NCBI RefSeq assembly: GCF_019075875.1
Contig: NZ_JAHOOZ010000005.1
Span: 19,639 to 83,638 of the forward strand
Length of the DNA: 64,000 nucleotides
Direction: 5' to 3'
DNA from: Novosphingobium sp. G106
GTDB lineage: Bacteria > Pseudomonadota > Alphaproteobacteria > Sphingomonadales > Sphingomonadaceae
Below, one piece after another: positions 32,505-41,570 of this stretch (its first letter is position 1; the number at the start of each line of letters is the position of its first letter). The notes below the pieces were generated by a model. The model saw nothing but the letters and a program-made list of their open reading frames with translations. It was not told the origin of the DNA and searched no databases. The translations under genes and the position numbers were made by a program.

Positions 32505-33377
32505 CTACCAGGACCGTTGCTGACCACCGACCTCGTAGATATCGGCTTCCATGGAGCAATTGTAGCTCTCTGCGATGTTGAACATCTCGGAGAGGAGGCT
32601 TTGGATTTCCTCATCAAGGGAAATGCCATCCGGATCGGGGTCATAGGCGACGGTCAGTTTGTAATCACAATTGCCGTTTTTTACCATGGCGTAGTCGCGT
32701 TCCAGCATCGCCTCAATCCGCTCCCGAGCGGGTTTTCTACCTCTTCCACGCTTGTTGAAGTTCTCGATAATCAGATGCAGGGCGATGCTGGCAGTGGGCG
32801 GCTTTTCCGGCAGTTTGGTCTGTGACGGAATAATGTCGAGCGCCCGATAGACGGTCATTCGTGAGACCTTCAGGTCGCGGGCAACGCGGGCCTTGCTGGC
32901 GCCGGCGGCAAGGCGACGGCGGATTTCATCGTCATCGACGTTCTTCTTCCGGCCTTTGTAAACGCCTTCGGCGCGCGCCGCTTCGATCCCGGCGCGCTGA
33001 CGATCCTTGATGAACTTCAGCTCCATATCGGCGACCATGCCGAGTATGGTGATGACCATTCGCCCCATGTCGCCCGCCGTCGTCACCTCTGGCTCAAGGA
33101 TGCGCAGCGAAGCTCCCTTTTCATCAAGCTCATGCACCAGGTTCAGGACATCGCGCGTGGAGCGGCCGAGCCGGTCGAGCCGCAGCACGACCAGCTCGTC
33201 GCCGGTGTGCATAAACTGCATGATCGTTTCCAGTTCCGTGCGCCCGCTCCGCGAGGCCCCCGATCCGGTCTCGGAACGGATAATTTCGCAACCTGCATTC
33301 TTGAGGCGGCCAATCTGGATATCCAGATCCTGGTCCGTGGTGCTGACGCGGGCATATCCGATACGAGCCAAGTGCAA
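32505..33377 (-). CDS. tnpR: Serine resolvase with C-terminal extension (Tn3-family TnpR)
   Basis: The 290-residue protein has a catalytic domain with the nucleophile in IGYARVSTTDQ (serine about residue 12), the motifs LDRLGRSTRDVLNLVHEL and GRMVITILGMVADMEL, an HTH (SKARVARDLKVSRMTVYRAL), and a ~95-residue C-terminal extension beyond the normal resolvase end. Such long resolvases occur in the ISXc5-like branch of Tn3 elements. It resolves cointegrates at the adjacent res site. It appears intact although its transposase is not. Confidence 0.92.
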   Translation of the reverse strand: MHLARIGYARVSTTDQDLDIQIGRLKNAGCEIIRSETGSGASRSGRTELETIMQFMHTGDELVVLRLDRLGRSTRDVLNLVHELDEKGASLRILEPEVTTAGDMGRMVITILGMVADMELKFIKDRQRAGIEAARAEGVYKGRKKNVDDDEIRRRLAAGASKARVARDLKVSRMTVYRALDIIPSQTKLPEKPPTASIALHLIIENFNKRGRGRKPARERIEAMLERDYAMVKNGNCDYKLTVAYDPDPDGISLDEEIQSLLSEMFNIAESYNCSMEADIYEVGGQQRSW

Positions 33378-33379
33378 AA

Positions 33380-33480
33380 TCCGTCACATTAGGGTGGCTC
33401 TTGCAGTGTATCGTCACATTGAGCGCAAACCCACCCTTTTGTGACAGACGAATGGTGTCACTCGGCCCTATCACTCTGGG
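33380..33480. promoter_or_regulatory. Probable res site
   Basis: The gap between the divergent resolvase and transposase ends contains repeated CGTCACATT motifs (near 33381 and 33412) and inverted TGTGACAGA (near 33442). These are typical spaced resolvase-binding subsites. The boundaries are approximate. Confidence 0.55.
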
Positions 33481-33513
33481 GTGTACCCAAATGTTATAGG
33501 CCGATCAGCCGCC

Positions 33514-33918
33514 TCACGCTGCAAGCCGTCCAAAATCAATCCGGTCGTTCAGGTCGAGGTCGAAGCGGCCATAAGGGTTCACATGACTGTAGATCAACGG
33601 CGTGAGACCACGATAATCTTCCGGCGTCATCCGCCCCGCCCACTTCGGCTCAACCAGTACGGTCTGAAGCATGCGGGTGTTCACATAACCGGCTATCTCG
33701 CCAGCCTCGACACCGAGTTGCTCGGCCAGGTACGAGAGGCCATCGGTAGGGATTGAGCCGGGATCGATCGCGAAAAACCCCAGGGAAGCGAAGAATTTCA
33801 GCTGCGCGGCGAGGCCAAGGCGCGTCAGGGCCGGCTTCGAATTTACAAAATCAATATCGGCAAAGCTCAGGCTCCATCGTCCGATCAAATCCCCGCCCGG
33901 AATACTCCGATCCATCAA
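33514..33918 (-). pseudogene. tnpA: Internally deleted Tn3-family transposase
   Basis: The open frame has 134 residues. About the first 75 match the N terminus of Tn3 transposases ([36 protein letters not shown], the DUF4158 region). The rest match the extreme C terminus ([46 protein letters not shown]). The ~850 residues normally in between, including the catalytic DDE, are missing, yet the frame stays open. It cannot catalyse transposition. Confidence 0.88.
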
Positions 33919-34038
33919 CCCACTCCCTATGATGGAGCGAACTGTCCTCTTCTATGATTTCCATCGTCAATACCGAATGCCACGTTCCCAAAACGTTCTC
34001 CGACTTGGCCAAAATCGCAGCTTGGGGCCGACTGGGCC

Positions 34039-35229
34039 TTGAAGGAGAATGACGATCTGGAAATTGCCGCCACGCGGGTCGCTGAAGCGCGCGCGCAACT
34101 GGCGGCCGCGCGTGGCGCACAACTCCCTGTCCTTCAAGCAGCAGGCGCGGGCGGACGGACCCGTAGCGTCAATCCGTTCGGGATGGATGTGAAACAATGG
34201 GCGGCGCAAGGCGAACTGCAGACATCGTTCGATCTCGACCTGTTTGGACGCCTCGCAAACAGCACTGCCGCAGCGCGCGCAAGCCTTCTTGCTACCGTCT
34301 ACAGCCGCGACACGGTCAGGCTCGCTGTCGTGACGGCCGTCGCCAGCACCTATATTCAGCTTCGGACGGCTGACGCCCGCCTGGATATTCTCAAGCGAAC
34401 GCTCGGCGCGCGCAGCGATACGCTCAGGCTTATCCGCCGGCGCGCCGAAGCCGGCTATGGATCGCAACTCGACTTCGCCCAGGCTGAGGCGGAATATGAG
34501 GCCACGGCGCAGGCCATACCGCCGGTCGAACTGGCGATAGCCAGGCTGGAGAACGGTTTGAGCATTCTGCTTGGCCGAGCGCCCGCGCCGATTGCGCGGG
34601 GGAAGAGCCTTGACGAGATCACTCTGCCCGTCGTGCCCGTCCAATTGCCCGCGGCGATCCTGCGCCGACGGCCCGACCTCGCGGCATCGGAACAGCAGAT
34701 CGTCGCTGCCGACCATGCCCTCGATGTGGCCCGCGCCGCCTTCATGCCCAACATCAGCCTGTCGGCGTCAGGCGGCTTCGTCTCTTCCTCGCTGCTCCCG
34801 GACGATCCGCTGTCCATCTATTCGCTGGGTAGCAGCATCCTTGCGCCCATCTTCAACGGCGGCCGTATCAAGGCGCAAGCCGATGGTGCCGCCGCACGTC
34901 GGGATCAGGCAGCCTTCGCCTATCGCCGGGCCGCCTTGACGGCCTTCCGTGAGGTCGAGGACGGCATGGCATCGATCCAGCGGTTGGGCGAACAGGAAGC
35001 AGCGCTCTCGCGGCAGCGCGGTGCGCTCGCCCGTACACAGTCGCTCGCCTTTCGGCGATATAAGGAAGGCTATTCGCCCTATCTAGAGCAGCTCGACGCC
35101 GAACGCAGCCTCTTGTCGTCGGACCTGGCTCTCGTTCAGAATCGCAGCGACCGGTTGATCGCGGCAATCTCCCTCTATCAGGCGCTCGGCGGCGGTTGGC
35201 AGCCATCGCCGACGTCCGAGTGGCGATAG
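34039..35229 (+). CDS. NodT-family outer-membrane efflux protein, 5' truncated
   Basis: The remaining ~396 codons carry the TolC/NodT pattern twice (AEARAQLAAARGAQLPVL; VARAAFMPNISLSASGG), LRRRPDLAASEQQIVAAD and a C-terminal YLEQLDAERSLLSSDLALVQ. Full proteins are about 470-500 residues. The signal peptide, lipobox and first ~80 residues are missing because the frame begins exactly at the Tn3-family right end (34038). Probably non-functional. No membrane-fusion or RND pump gene is nearby. Confidence 0.85.
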   Translation: MKENDDLEIAATRVAEARAQLAAARGAQLPVLQAAGAGGRTRSVNPFGMDVKQWAAQGELQTSFDLDLFGRLANSTAAARASLLATVYSRDTVRLAVVTAVASTYIQLRTADARLDILKRTLGARSDTLRLIRRRAEAGYGSQLDFAQAEAEYEATAQAIPPVELAIARLENGLSILLGRAPAPIARGKSLDEITLPVVPVQLPAAILRRRPDLAASEQQIVAADHALDVARAAFMPNISLSASGGFVSSSLLPDDPLSIYSLGSSILAPIFNGGRIKAQADGAAARRDQAAFAYRRAALTAFREVEDGMASIQRLGEQEAALSRQRGALARTQSLAFRRYKEGYSPYLEQLDAERSLLSSDLALVQNRSDRLIAAISLYQALGGGWQPSPTSEWR

Positions 35230-35793
35230 ATGGCCCGCCTTCTCCTATTTCTCCTGTTCGTGACCTTCGTCATCACTGGATCTTTAGCCGTGAAATCCTG
35301 TTCGGATCGAGGCCGTCCGCCATCGACGCCCTCCACTGGGGATGGCTCTGCGCTGGTCGCTCTGCGCGATGGCTCGACGATGATGGCGCAGCAAGGAAGC
35401 ATTGGCCGCCAACTGGTCGACTGGCTCGCGGCGCGTGGACCGGGCGAGAAAACTTTCGAACTGGGCGGGCAGGAGTTTGTGGGACGCTCCGCCACGCCCA
35501 CACCGGAATCGATCGGCCGGGTTTCCCGCCTGGTCGCGATGCTGCGCGCCAACACGGACGTCCGGGTTACGATCATCGGCCATACGGACCCATCGGGCGA
35601 TAAGGAGGCTGACCATGCGCTCGGCATCGCGCGTGCGGAAGCGCTGGCACAACGCCTGCGCGAAGGAGGCGTATCGAAGGGCCGCATCGCGACGGACAGC
35701 AAAGGTTCGGCCGACCCGATCGCGTCCAACGACACCGCACAGAGTCGCTCAAAGAACCAGCGTGTCAGCCTGATCCTGAGCCGCAAGGAGTAG
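35230..35793 (+). CDS. OmpA-like domain protein with N-terminal membrane anchor
   Basis: The 187-residue protein has a hydrophobic N terminus (about 3-21), a linker and a C-terminal OmpA-like peptidoglycan-binding domain with VTIIGHTDPSGDKEADHALGIARAEALAQRL and SKNQRVSLILSRKE. The ATG begins right after the NodT stop. Likely ties the envelope to peptidoglycan. Confidence 0.86.
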   Translation: MARLLLFLLFVTFVITGSLAVKSCSDRGRPPSTPSTGDGSALVALRDGSTMMAQQGSIGRQLVDWLAARGPGEKTFELGGQEFVGRSATPTPESIGRVSRLVAMLRANTDVRVTIIGHTDPSGDKEADHALGIARAEALAQRLREGGVSKGRIATDSKGSADPIASNDTAQSRSKNQRVSLILSRKE

Positions 35794-35794
35794 C

Positions 35795-36244
35795 ATGGAC
35801 GGATCGGGATCCATCCTCACCGCCATGGTGGGCCTGGCCGGTGCCGCGCTCGGCGGCTTCGGGTCGTTCATGACGTCCTGGCTCACGGTCCGCGCCCAAA
35901 TCTCGCAGAAGATCAAATCCGAAGCCCGTAGCCGACGCGAGGACGTCTATACCGACTTCATAAAGGAAGCCACGAGGCTGTTCGGCGACGCCCTCGGCCA
36001 CGAGCGTGAAGACGTGTCCGATCTTGTGCCATTATATGCGCTGGTCGCCAAAATGCGCCTGATTGCGCCCAATGACGTGATCGAGCGCGCCGAACTTGTT
36101 CTCGATGCCATCGTCAGCGCCTATCTGGGGCCGAACCGCACGCTCCATGAACTGCGGCAATTTGCAAGAGAGGGCGGGATGGACCCGCTTCGTCAATTTA
36201 GTGAGACGTGTCGCACCGAGCTCAAACGCTTCGGCGACGCGTAA
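35795..36244 (+). CDS. Small membrane-anchored helical protein
   Basis: The 149-residue protein has an N-terminal hydrophobic, glycine-rich segment (about 8-30, LTAMVGLAGAALGGFGSFM), then a helical soluble part (QKIKSEARSRREDVYTDFIKEATRLFGDAL). No family is firmly recognised. The start follows AAGGAG inside the end of the OmpA-like gene, so the two are coupled. Confidence 0.68.
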   Translation: MDGSGSILTAMVGLAGAALGGFGSFMTSWLTVRAQISQKIKSEARSRREDVYTDFIKEATRLFGDALGHEREDVSDLVPLYALVAKMRLIAPNDVIERAELVLDAIVSAYLGPNRTLHELRQFAREGGMDPLRQFSETCRTELKRFGDA

Positions 36245-36270
36245 CCATCCTGCGCCACGACAGTTTTCAA

Positions 36271-36636
36271 ATGGCGGTCCGGTCTGAGCGTTCCCAGCCA
36301 TGTTTTTCAAAGCTTGAACGAACAGTCATCACGCTCGCGGCGCATCCACGGGAGTGGCCTCGTCCTGAAGGGCGAATGGCCCGGTTCCTTTGGAAGCTGC
36401 ACTATCGCTCAGAGGTGAAACCTCTCGCCAACCCGCGTCTGGAGGCCCTGCGATTGCTGGCGTCCTGCTTCCATTCCGGTCGCGTTTCTGAGGCACCCGG
36501 CAGCGTCGAAGAGCATTTTGTGAGAGCGGGTTGGCTACCGGGCGACATCGCCGCTGTTCGCTCGGCTGTCTTCGTCCACTGGACAGCATCGGCCAGTGCT
36601 CCCTCTCTTGCTAACAGCAGCTCACTGCCCCGGTAA
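36271..36636 (+). CDS. Hypothetical protein
   Basis: The protein has about 121 residues, using ATG 36271; ATG 36208 overlapping the previous gene is possible. The segment SKLERTVITLAAHPREWPRPEGRMARFLWKLHYRSEVKPLANPRLEALRLLASCF looks like genuine protein. No family is recognised. Confidence 0.5.
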   Translation: MAVRSERSQPCFSKLERTVITLAAHPREWPRPEGRMARFLWKLHYRSEVKPLANPRLEALRLLASCFHSGRVSEAPGSVEEHFVRAGWLPGDIAAVRSAVFVHWTASASAPSLANSSSLPR

Positions 36637-36689
36637 CGGATGGAGGACTACGTAAGTATAGACGATCCATGCCCCCTAACGAGGTGCGT

Positions 36690-37097
36690 ATGACCGGCCT
36701 GAAGACCGCTGCCCTTTTGCTGGCTCTTTCCATTCCCGGGATCTCTTTCGGGGCATCGGCTGACGGTGGCGGAGGGGTGTGGCGCAATCCGCAAAACAGC
36801 GTTCATGTCGAAGTGCGGCATTGCGGCACGGGGATGTGCGGAACGGTGGTGTGGGCCAATGAGAAAGCCATCGCGGACGCCGGGCGCGGCGGCACAGAAA
36901 AGCTCATCGGGCTGCAATTGTTCAGAGATTTTGTTCAGGATCGCAAAGGCGTTTGGCATGGACGCGTCTTTGTACCGGACCTTGGTAAGACATTGTCAGG
37001 CACCGTGGAAGCGCTGGACCAAAGCACCCGCCGCGGCGCAGGCTGCCTTCTGGGGCGGATCGCCTGCAAGTCCCAGGACTGGGTTCGGGTCAGATAG
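36690..37097 (+). CDS. Secreted DUF2147 protein
   Basis: The 135-residue protein starts at ATG 36690. The signal peptide ends SFGASA (about 23). The mature domain begins GGVWRNPQNSVHVEVRHCG and contains MCGTVVWANEKA and FVPDLGKTLSGTVEAL, the DUF2147 pattern. It is periplasmic. Its role is unknown. Confidence 0.82.
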   Translation: MTGLKTAALLLALSIPGISFGASADGGGGVWRNPQNSVHVEVRHCGTGMCGTVVWANEKAIADAGRGGTEKLIGLQLFRDFVQDRKGVWHGRVFVPDLGKTLSGTVEALDQSTRRGAGCLLGRIACKSQDWVRVR

Positions 37098-37190
37098 AAT
37101 CCGCCCGGCGTCCACAGGGCGAGGAAACAGTCTTTACGCAGTGCCGCACGCTGCATCATCAGGATTTGTAGGCCACGCAGGGAGGCGACG

Positions 37191-37901
37191 ATGAGCGAAA
37201 ATCATGTCTGCCGGTCCTGTCCGGTGCGGGACCGTGCGCTTTGCGTAAGCCTTGCCGACGAGGAACTGTGCGGGCTCAGATTGATCGCCCGGAAACGCCA
37301 GGTCACGCGCAACCAGATTGTCTGCTGGGCAGGCGAAGAGGCGCTGATCTGCGCGAACGTCGTAACAGGAATGTTCAAGGTCTGCGCCAGCGCCGCTGAC
37401 GGCCGCGATCAGATCGTGGGTCTCCTGCATGCCGGTGATTTCATTGGAAATCCCTCTCCATCGACAAACAGATTCACCATCACCGCGCTCACCGATTCCA
37501 CTATCTGCGTAATTCCACGACAACTCCTCGAAAATTTCATGAGCGCACATGCCAAGATGGAGAGGTTGCTCCTGGATCGGACACACGCATCATTGGAGGA
37601 TGCGCGGTTACGGATATTGTTGCTGGCCAACCGATCCGCCGAAGCGCGCATTGCAACCTTCCTGCTCGACCTGACATCTCGATCAATTGATGGCGATTGC
37701 ACAACGATCAGGCGAGAGAGGCAGATTTTCAACCTTGGCCTCTCGCGAGGACAGCTCGCCGAGATCCTCGGCCTCTCCAGCGAAACGGTAAGCCGCGGAC
37801 TCAGCCGTCTTAAAGACAATGGTCTTATCGCCCTCCCAGGTGGCCGCACGATTGCCATTCTCGATAAAAGCGCATTGACCGTGCTTGCGGGAGCAAGCTG
37901 A
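37191..37901 (+). CDS. FNR-type transcriptional regulator (Crp/Fnr family)
   Basis: The 236-residue protein has N-terminal cysteines CRSCPVRDRALC (residues 7, 10 and 18), as in oxygen-sensing FNR/FnrN proteins with an iron-sulphur cluster, with further cysteines near residues 50 and 65 as possible fourth ligands. It has a cyclic-nucleotide-binding fold, then a C-terminal winged helix with the recognition motif SSETVSRGLSRLK, which has the E..SR residues that read TTGAT half-sites. A dyad of that type lies at 38069-38084 before the next gene. Likely controls the following cluster under low oxygen (inference). Confidence 0.9.
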   Translation: MSENHVCRSCPVRDRALCVSLADEELCGLRLIARKRQVTRNQIVCWAGEEALICANVVTGMFKVCASAADGRDQIVGLLHAGDFIGNPSPSTNRFTITALTDSTICVIPRQLLENFMSAHAKMERLLLDRTHASLEDARLRILLLANRSAEARIATFLLDLTSRSIDGDCTTIRRERQIFNLGLSRGQLAEILGLSSETVSRGLSRLKDNGLIALPGGRTIAILDKSALTVLAGAS

Positions 37902-38068
37902 CCCCTCCCAATATGGGATGCACAGCGGTCCGTAGGCCGACTGCCTCAATCCTCATCGAGCAATCCGCTTTTCCGAAAAACTGTCTCGCTCTGACGTGAG
38001 ACCGGTCGTCGTTCAATGCAGGACCACCGGCGCTCCTGCAATCAATGTCCCGTGCGGTCAGCACAGTA

Positions 38069-38084
38069 CATGATCCAGATCATG
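38069..38084. promoter_or_regulatory. FNR-box-like dyad
   Basis: CATGATCCAGATCATG fits the FNR/FixK consensus TTGAT-N4-ATCAA at eight of ten defined positions. It lies in the 314-bp gap between the FNR-like gene and the DUF5692 gene, 132 bp before ATG 38216. I see nothing else in that gap. Confidence 0.55.
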
Positions 38085-38215
38085 CAAGTCGATGCGCAGC
38101 GGCAATGCGCCGCGCGTGCGCGCGCCTCACTATGCCAACCCACAGCTCCCCGGCCGGCCATCCATCGAGATGGCGCGAGGCGCCATTGGCTGCCGGCAAA
38201 TATGATGGAAAACGC

Positions 38216-39490
38216 ATGAACATAGGTTCGATCAAGCGACTTCGGATAGCCGGCTTGCACCCCACTCGCAGATTCTCGACGGGATTTGGCCTGCTGGCCG
38301 CCCTCCTGCTCGTCTTCGGAATGATAGGCCCATCGCTCGCATGGGGCGCGGCCAGCACCACGTCAGTCCCTGGCGGCTATGAACGATGGCTTGGTGCGCT
38401 AGAAGGCAAGGAGGGGACCAGATCGGGAGGTGCGATCCTGTACGACCTGACCTTCAAGTCCGATGGCACCGTGGCCATTGAAAAGTCAGAGGGCGTACAC
38501 CTCATCAAGGATCGCGCATCCTGGTCGGACGGCGGAAACAAAACTTTCAAGATTGCCGGAGGGCAAGGCGCGATTCCCGAGATCGACGGGTCTGTCTTCG
38601 CTCACCCGGATGAGCGCCATCTGTCGACCAGACTAGCGCGTGGTCCAACCCTGAGCCTGCGCCCGTCTGTCGCATGGATCACCTGGCTCCACTTCGGTTT
38701 CTTTGTCCTCGTCGTGATATTCCTCGGAAACGAGCTTGCTCGTCGCTCCAAGGCGGCAGCCTATACCCTCTTCCTCATACTCCCGGTCGTCCTGTTGCCG
38801 CTGTGGCTCCATTCCGACTTCGACACCGTGTTTCGATGGGTGAAGCTATATTCAGCAATAGCGGGCGCAGCCCTGTTCACGCTGTTTCGATTTCATGGGC
38901 TCCACCGCTATAACTGGATCAAGATCCTCGTCGCGGCCGTCCTGGCGGTGAATATCGCCGAAGCTGTCAGTCAGGACGTCGCCTCGGGCGCACTGGCGAA
39001 CCTTCTCAACGCAGCGGCCGGCGTCCTCAATATCGTGACGATACATCGTTGGCTCGGCATCCACCGCGACGATGAGGCCCCCCATGACATGCTGTGGCCG
39101 GGCATGACCGTGGGGTGGATCATCGCCTATGACATCTGGAACATCACGTTCGTCTACCTGAATTTCCCGAACACCGTATTCTTCACGGCTGCAATCGTCA
39201 TCGCGCCCACGATCGCAGCGATCTTTGTGAAGCGAGGCACCTGGATGCAGGCCCGCGCCTACACATTGGCGATCTACATGATGTATATCTTCAGCTTCGA
39301 AGTGCTGCTTAGCCGCGACATCGGGCTTCAGCTATCATTGCCGTTCCCGCGTAGTGAAGGCATCGCCCTTGCGGCCGCTCTTCTCAGTCTCGGCTTCAAT
39401 CTCGGATACGCACTGCTTCATTTTCGCTGGCGCCTTACCGGGCGAGCTCCCGCAAACATCGAGGTCGGCCAAAGCGAGAGCGTCATCTAA
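38216..39490 (+). CDS. DUF5692-family multispan membrane protein
   Basis: The 424-residue protein starts at ATG 38216. An N-terminal signal/transmembrane segment (about 22-45) is followed by a ~110-residue periplasmic domain (GGAILYDLTFKSDGTVAIEKSEG) and about eight transmembrane helices, with the motif WPGMTVGWIIAYDIWNITFVYLNFP characteristic of DUF5692. Function unknown. It probably forms a unit with the outer-membrane protein 39 bp downstream. Confidence 0.75.
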   Translation: MNIGSIKRLRIAGLHPTRRFSTGFGLLAALLLVFGMIGPSLAWGAASTTSVPGGYERWLGALEGKEGTRSGGAILYDLTFKSDGTVAIEKSEGVHLIKDRASWSDGGNKTFKIAGGQGAIPEIDGSVFAHPDERHLSTRLARGPTLSLRPSVAWITWLHFGFFVLVVIFLGNELARRSKAAAYTLFLILPVVLLPLWLHSDFDTVFRWVKLYSAIAGAALFTLFRFHGLHRYNWIKILVAAVLAVNIAEAVSQDVASGALANLLNAAAGVLNIVTIHRWLGIHRDDEAPHDMLWPGMTVGWIIAYDIWNITFVYLNFPNTVFFTAAIVIAPTIAAIFVKRGTWMQARAYTLAIYMMYIFSFEVLLSRDIGLQLSLPFPRSEGIALAAALLSLGFNLGYALLHFRWRLTGRAPANIEVGQSESVI

Positions 39491-39529
39491 CGGCGCCTAC
39501 GACGCACCTCAGCAGCTAAGGAACCTTCC

Positions 39530-40336
39530 ATGCCTCGACCATCCATGTTGCATGCCGTCTCCCTGTGCGCCGCTATGTGGCTGGCGTCACCCGCAGCAGC
39601 GCAGGAAGTTGTATCGAGCGATGCGACAGCCGCCAATGATGCCAACAGCCCGCTCACGCCGACGATCATGCTAAGCGTGCACAACTACTATATTCCCTCG
39701 CTCAATGAGCTGCCCGATCGCGACGCGGACGTCACCCTTTTCCGTGGCCTCCTGCCCCACATGACGCTTGGCAAACCCCAGCTTCTCCGCTTCACTCTTC
39801 CGGTGTCGACCACGCCAACGTTCCCGACCGGAAGCAAAACCGGCGTCGGCGACCTTTTGCTCATGGACCTGGTGATGTTTCCTGGCAAATCGGTTTCCCT
39901 CGGCGTGGGTCCAGTCGTGGTTGCACCCACAGCCAGCAGCGCGCGGTTCGGAGCCGGTAAGTGGCAGCTCGGTGCCTCGGGCGCAGTCGTCGCACCACAA
40001 AAATGGGGCCTGCTCGGTGGGTTGGCCATCTATCAGCAATCCGTTGCTGGCGACGATGACCGCCGGGATGTTCGCCTGCTGACGGTTCAACCGATCGCGT
40101 TCTACAATCTGTCAAAAGGACTGTATCTGCGATCAAGCGGCATCTGGAATTTCGATCTTAAATCGGGCGATCATTATCTTCCCGTCGGCGCGGGCATCGG
40201 CAAGATATGGGCACTCTCGAAGAAGGTCCGGCTCAACACCTTCGTCGAGCCGCAATATTCTGTGATCCACAAGGGAATAGCCGCGCCCAAATGGCAGATC
40301 TACGCCGGCTTCAATGTCCAAATTGCGGCCAGGTGA
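39530..40336 (+). CDS. Outer-membrane beta-barrel protein
   Basis: The 268-residue protein has a signal peptide ending SPAAAQ (about 25). The mature part has alternating beta strands typical of a barrel (LLLMDLVMFPGKSVSLGVGPVVVAP, WQLGASGAVVAPQKWGLLGGLAIYQQSVAG) and ends in a strand with terminal aromatic/basic residues. It resembles transporter-like proteins of the MetA-pathway/neuromedin-U annotation group, but function is not known. Confidence 0.72.
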   Translation: MPRPSMLHAVSLCAAMWLASPAAAQEVVSSDATAANDANSPLTPTIMLSVHNYYIPSLNELPDRDADVTLFRGLLPHMTLGKPQLLRFTLPVSTTPTFPTGSKTGVGDLLLMDLVMFPGKSVSLGVGPVVVAPTASSARFGAGKWQLGASGAVVAPQKWGLLGGLAIYQQSVAGDDDRRDVRLLTVQPIAFYNLSKGLYLRSSGIWNFDLKSGDHYLPVGAGIGKIWALSKKVRLNTFVEPQYSVIHKGIAAPKWQIYAGFNVQIAAR

Positions 40337-40369
40337 TTTTGCACGCTAACCAACGGAACGAAACCCGAG

Positions 40370-40540
40370 GTGCGACCCGGCTTTCGACGCAAGGGATCTG
40401 CTTTATATCTTAAGTTTGATGGCGTTGATGTTGAACTGATCGTCCCGCTCACTCGTGTCGACGATGGCGACTATCTGAGTGTTCATGCCGGCGCCGCCCT
40501 TCCCAACCCGAAAAGCCCAAAATTCATCACCGAGCGGTAA
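40370..40540 (+). CDS. Possible small protein (56 codons)
   Basis: The open frame from GTG 40370 encodes a plausible sequence (ALYLKFDGVDVELIVPL, DDGDYLSVHAGAALPNPKSP) and is in frame with the preceding barrel gene after its stop. No ribosome-binding site is evident. It may be a remnant. The 234-bp gap holds nothing else. Confidence 0.3.
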   Translation: MRPGFRRKGSALYLKFDGVDVELIVPLTRVDDGDYLSVHAGAALPNPKSPKFITER

Positions 40541-40570
40541 ATTCGGCCGCACTAGGTCGCGGGGCGCGCC

Positions 40571-41200
40571 TCACTCAACGCGCGTGACAGGACGCTGCCA
40601 GCGGAACGCGGAAAGGAGCCCGTCCAATGCGCTCTCCGCCTCCCGCGCCCGACCTGCGGGATAGGCTGACGCCAAGCGCCCGTCCCAGAAGCCGAAGTCC
40701 ACGGTTGTCAGGCTGAAGCGCCAGGAATGATCCCCTCGCTCGCCCGCAAATACTCCGCGGTATCCCGGAATATCCGGCTGTCCACCGATCGAAAACCTGG
40801 TCTCCGACAAGACCGAAACCGCAGAAAAATGTGACATGGCGACCGACTTCATGATGGTGTAATGCTCTGCAGCCGTCATATCCACCAGATGGACGATCGC
40901 TATCCGAACGATGATCTGGTCGTCCTGGCCGATCTGTCGTTCATATCCGATCGCGACATATTCGCCGCTCGGATCTGACCCGCGTTCCTTCATCCGTGTG
41001 AACCCTGCAACCTGTGCTGGAAAGCGAAACCCACTGGCCGTGTGGATCAGCACGTCGGCATCGGGTGTGAAGCCGAGAGGTACTTCTGTAGGAATAGTTG
41101 TAGCGGTCTCGGGGATTAGAGCAAGAAGCGCACCCGGTATGCTACACAATCCTACAGTGAAGATCCCCAATACGGCGCACCGAGCAATCCTCGAAACACT
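40571..41200 (-). CDS. Secreted hypothetical protein
   Basis: The 209-residue protein starts at GTG 41200 behind GGAGAAG. The N-terminal hydrophobic segment (about 5-27) is probably a signal or anchor. The mature part contains GFRFPAQVAGFTRMKERGSDPSGEYVAIGYERQ and IVHLVDMTAAEHY. No family assigned. It is convergent with the barrel gene and divergent from uspA. Confidence 0.7.
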   Translation of the reverse strand, partial: SVSRIARCAVLGIFTVGLCSIPGALLALIPETATTIPTEVPLGFTPDADVLIHTASGFRFPAQVAGFTRMKERGSDPSGEYVAIGYERQIGQDDQIIVRIAIVHLVDMTAAEHYTIMKSVAMSHFSAVSVLSETRFSIGGQPDIPGYRGVFAGERGDHSWRFSLTTVDFGFWDGRLASAYPAGRAREAESALDGLLSAFRWQRPVTRVE

Positions 41201-41570
41201 CACATCTTCTCCCTTACGGTGAGAAGTATCACGACCCACAGTATCACCACGGACACGATCGCTGCCGCTACGTCCAGATTGTGGTCGACCATGCAGCTTT
41301 CTCACGCGCACTTTCCCGAGCTGGAAAATTATACCTTGTGATTCTCTCTCCTATGCTCGCGCAGGCACCCTTCAAATCGGTAAGGTTACGGATCTTCCCG
41401 GGAGGGCGGAGAGCGCTTTGAACGCCGCGCTGGCGATCGGGTGGCTGGCGCGCAGATAAGTATATCACCCGATATTTGGCCGCGGAGGAGCGCCGTAGAT
41501 CTAGTGCGCATCCAATGCTGATGCCGAACCGCCAGATGCTCGAACGTGGGCAGCTACAGGAGATGATCCG
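41201..41570. other. Divergent intergenic region upstream of uspA
   Basis: A 370-bp gap between a minus-strand and a plus-strand gene. It must hold both promoters. I see short GC dyads but no clear FNR box or coding frame. Confidence 0.5.

Larger units (their letters stand above)
32438..34038. mobile_element. Tn3-family transposon remnant (1,601 bp)
   Basis: Inverted ends GGCCCAGTCGGCCC(G/C)AAGCTGCG, continuing into ATTTTGGCCA, lie at 32438 rightward and 34038 leftward, about 33 bp long with one mismatch. Inside are a long-type resolvase, a likely res site and a transposase reduced to its two ends. The flanks (TATTA and TTGAA) do not form the usual 5-bp duplication, so the present arrangement arose by rearrangement. 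It marks the border between backbone (DUF3768) and cargo (NodT). Confidence 0.88.
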
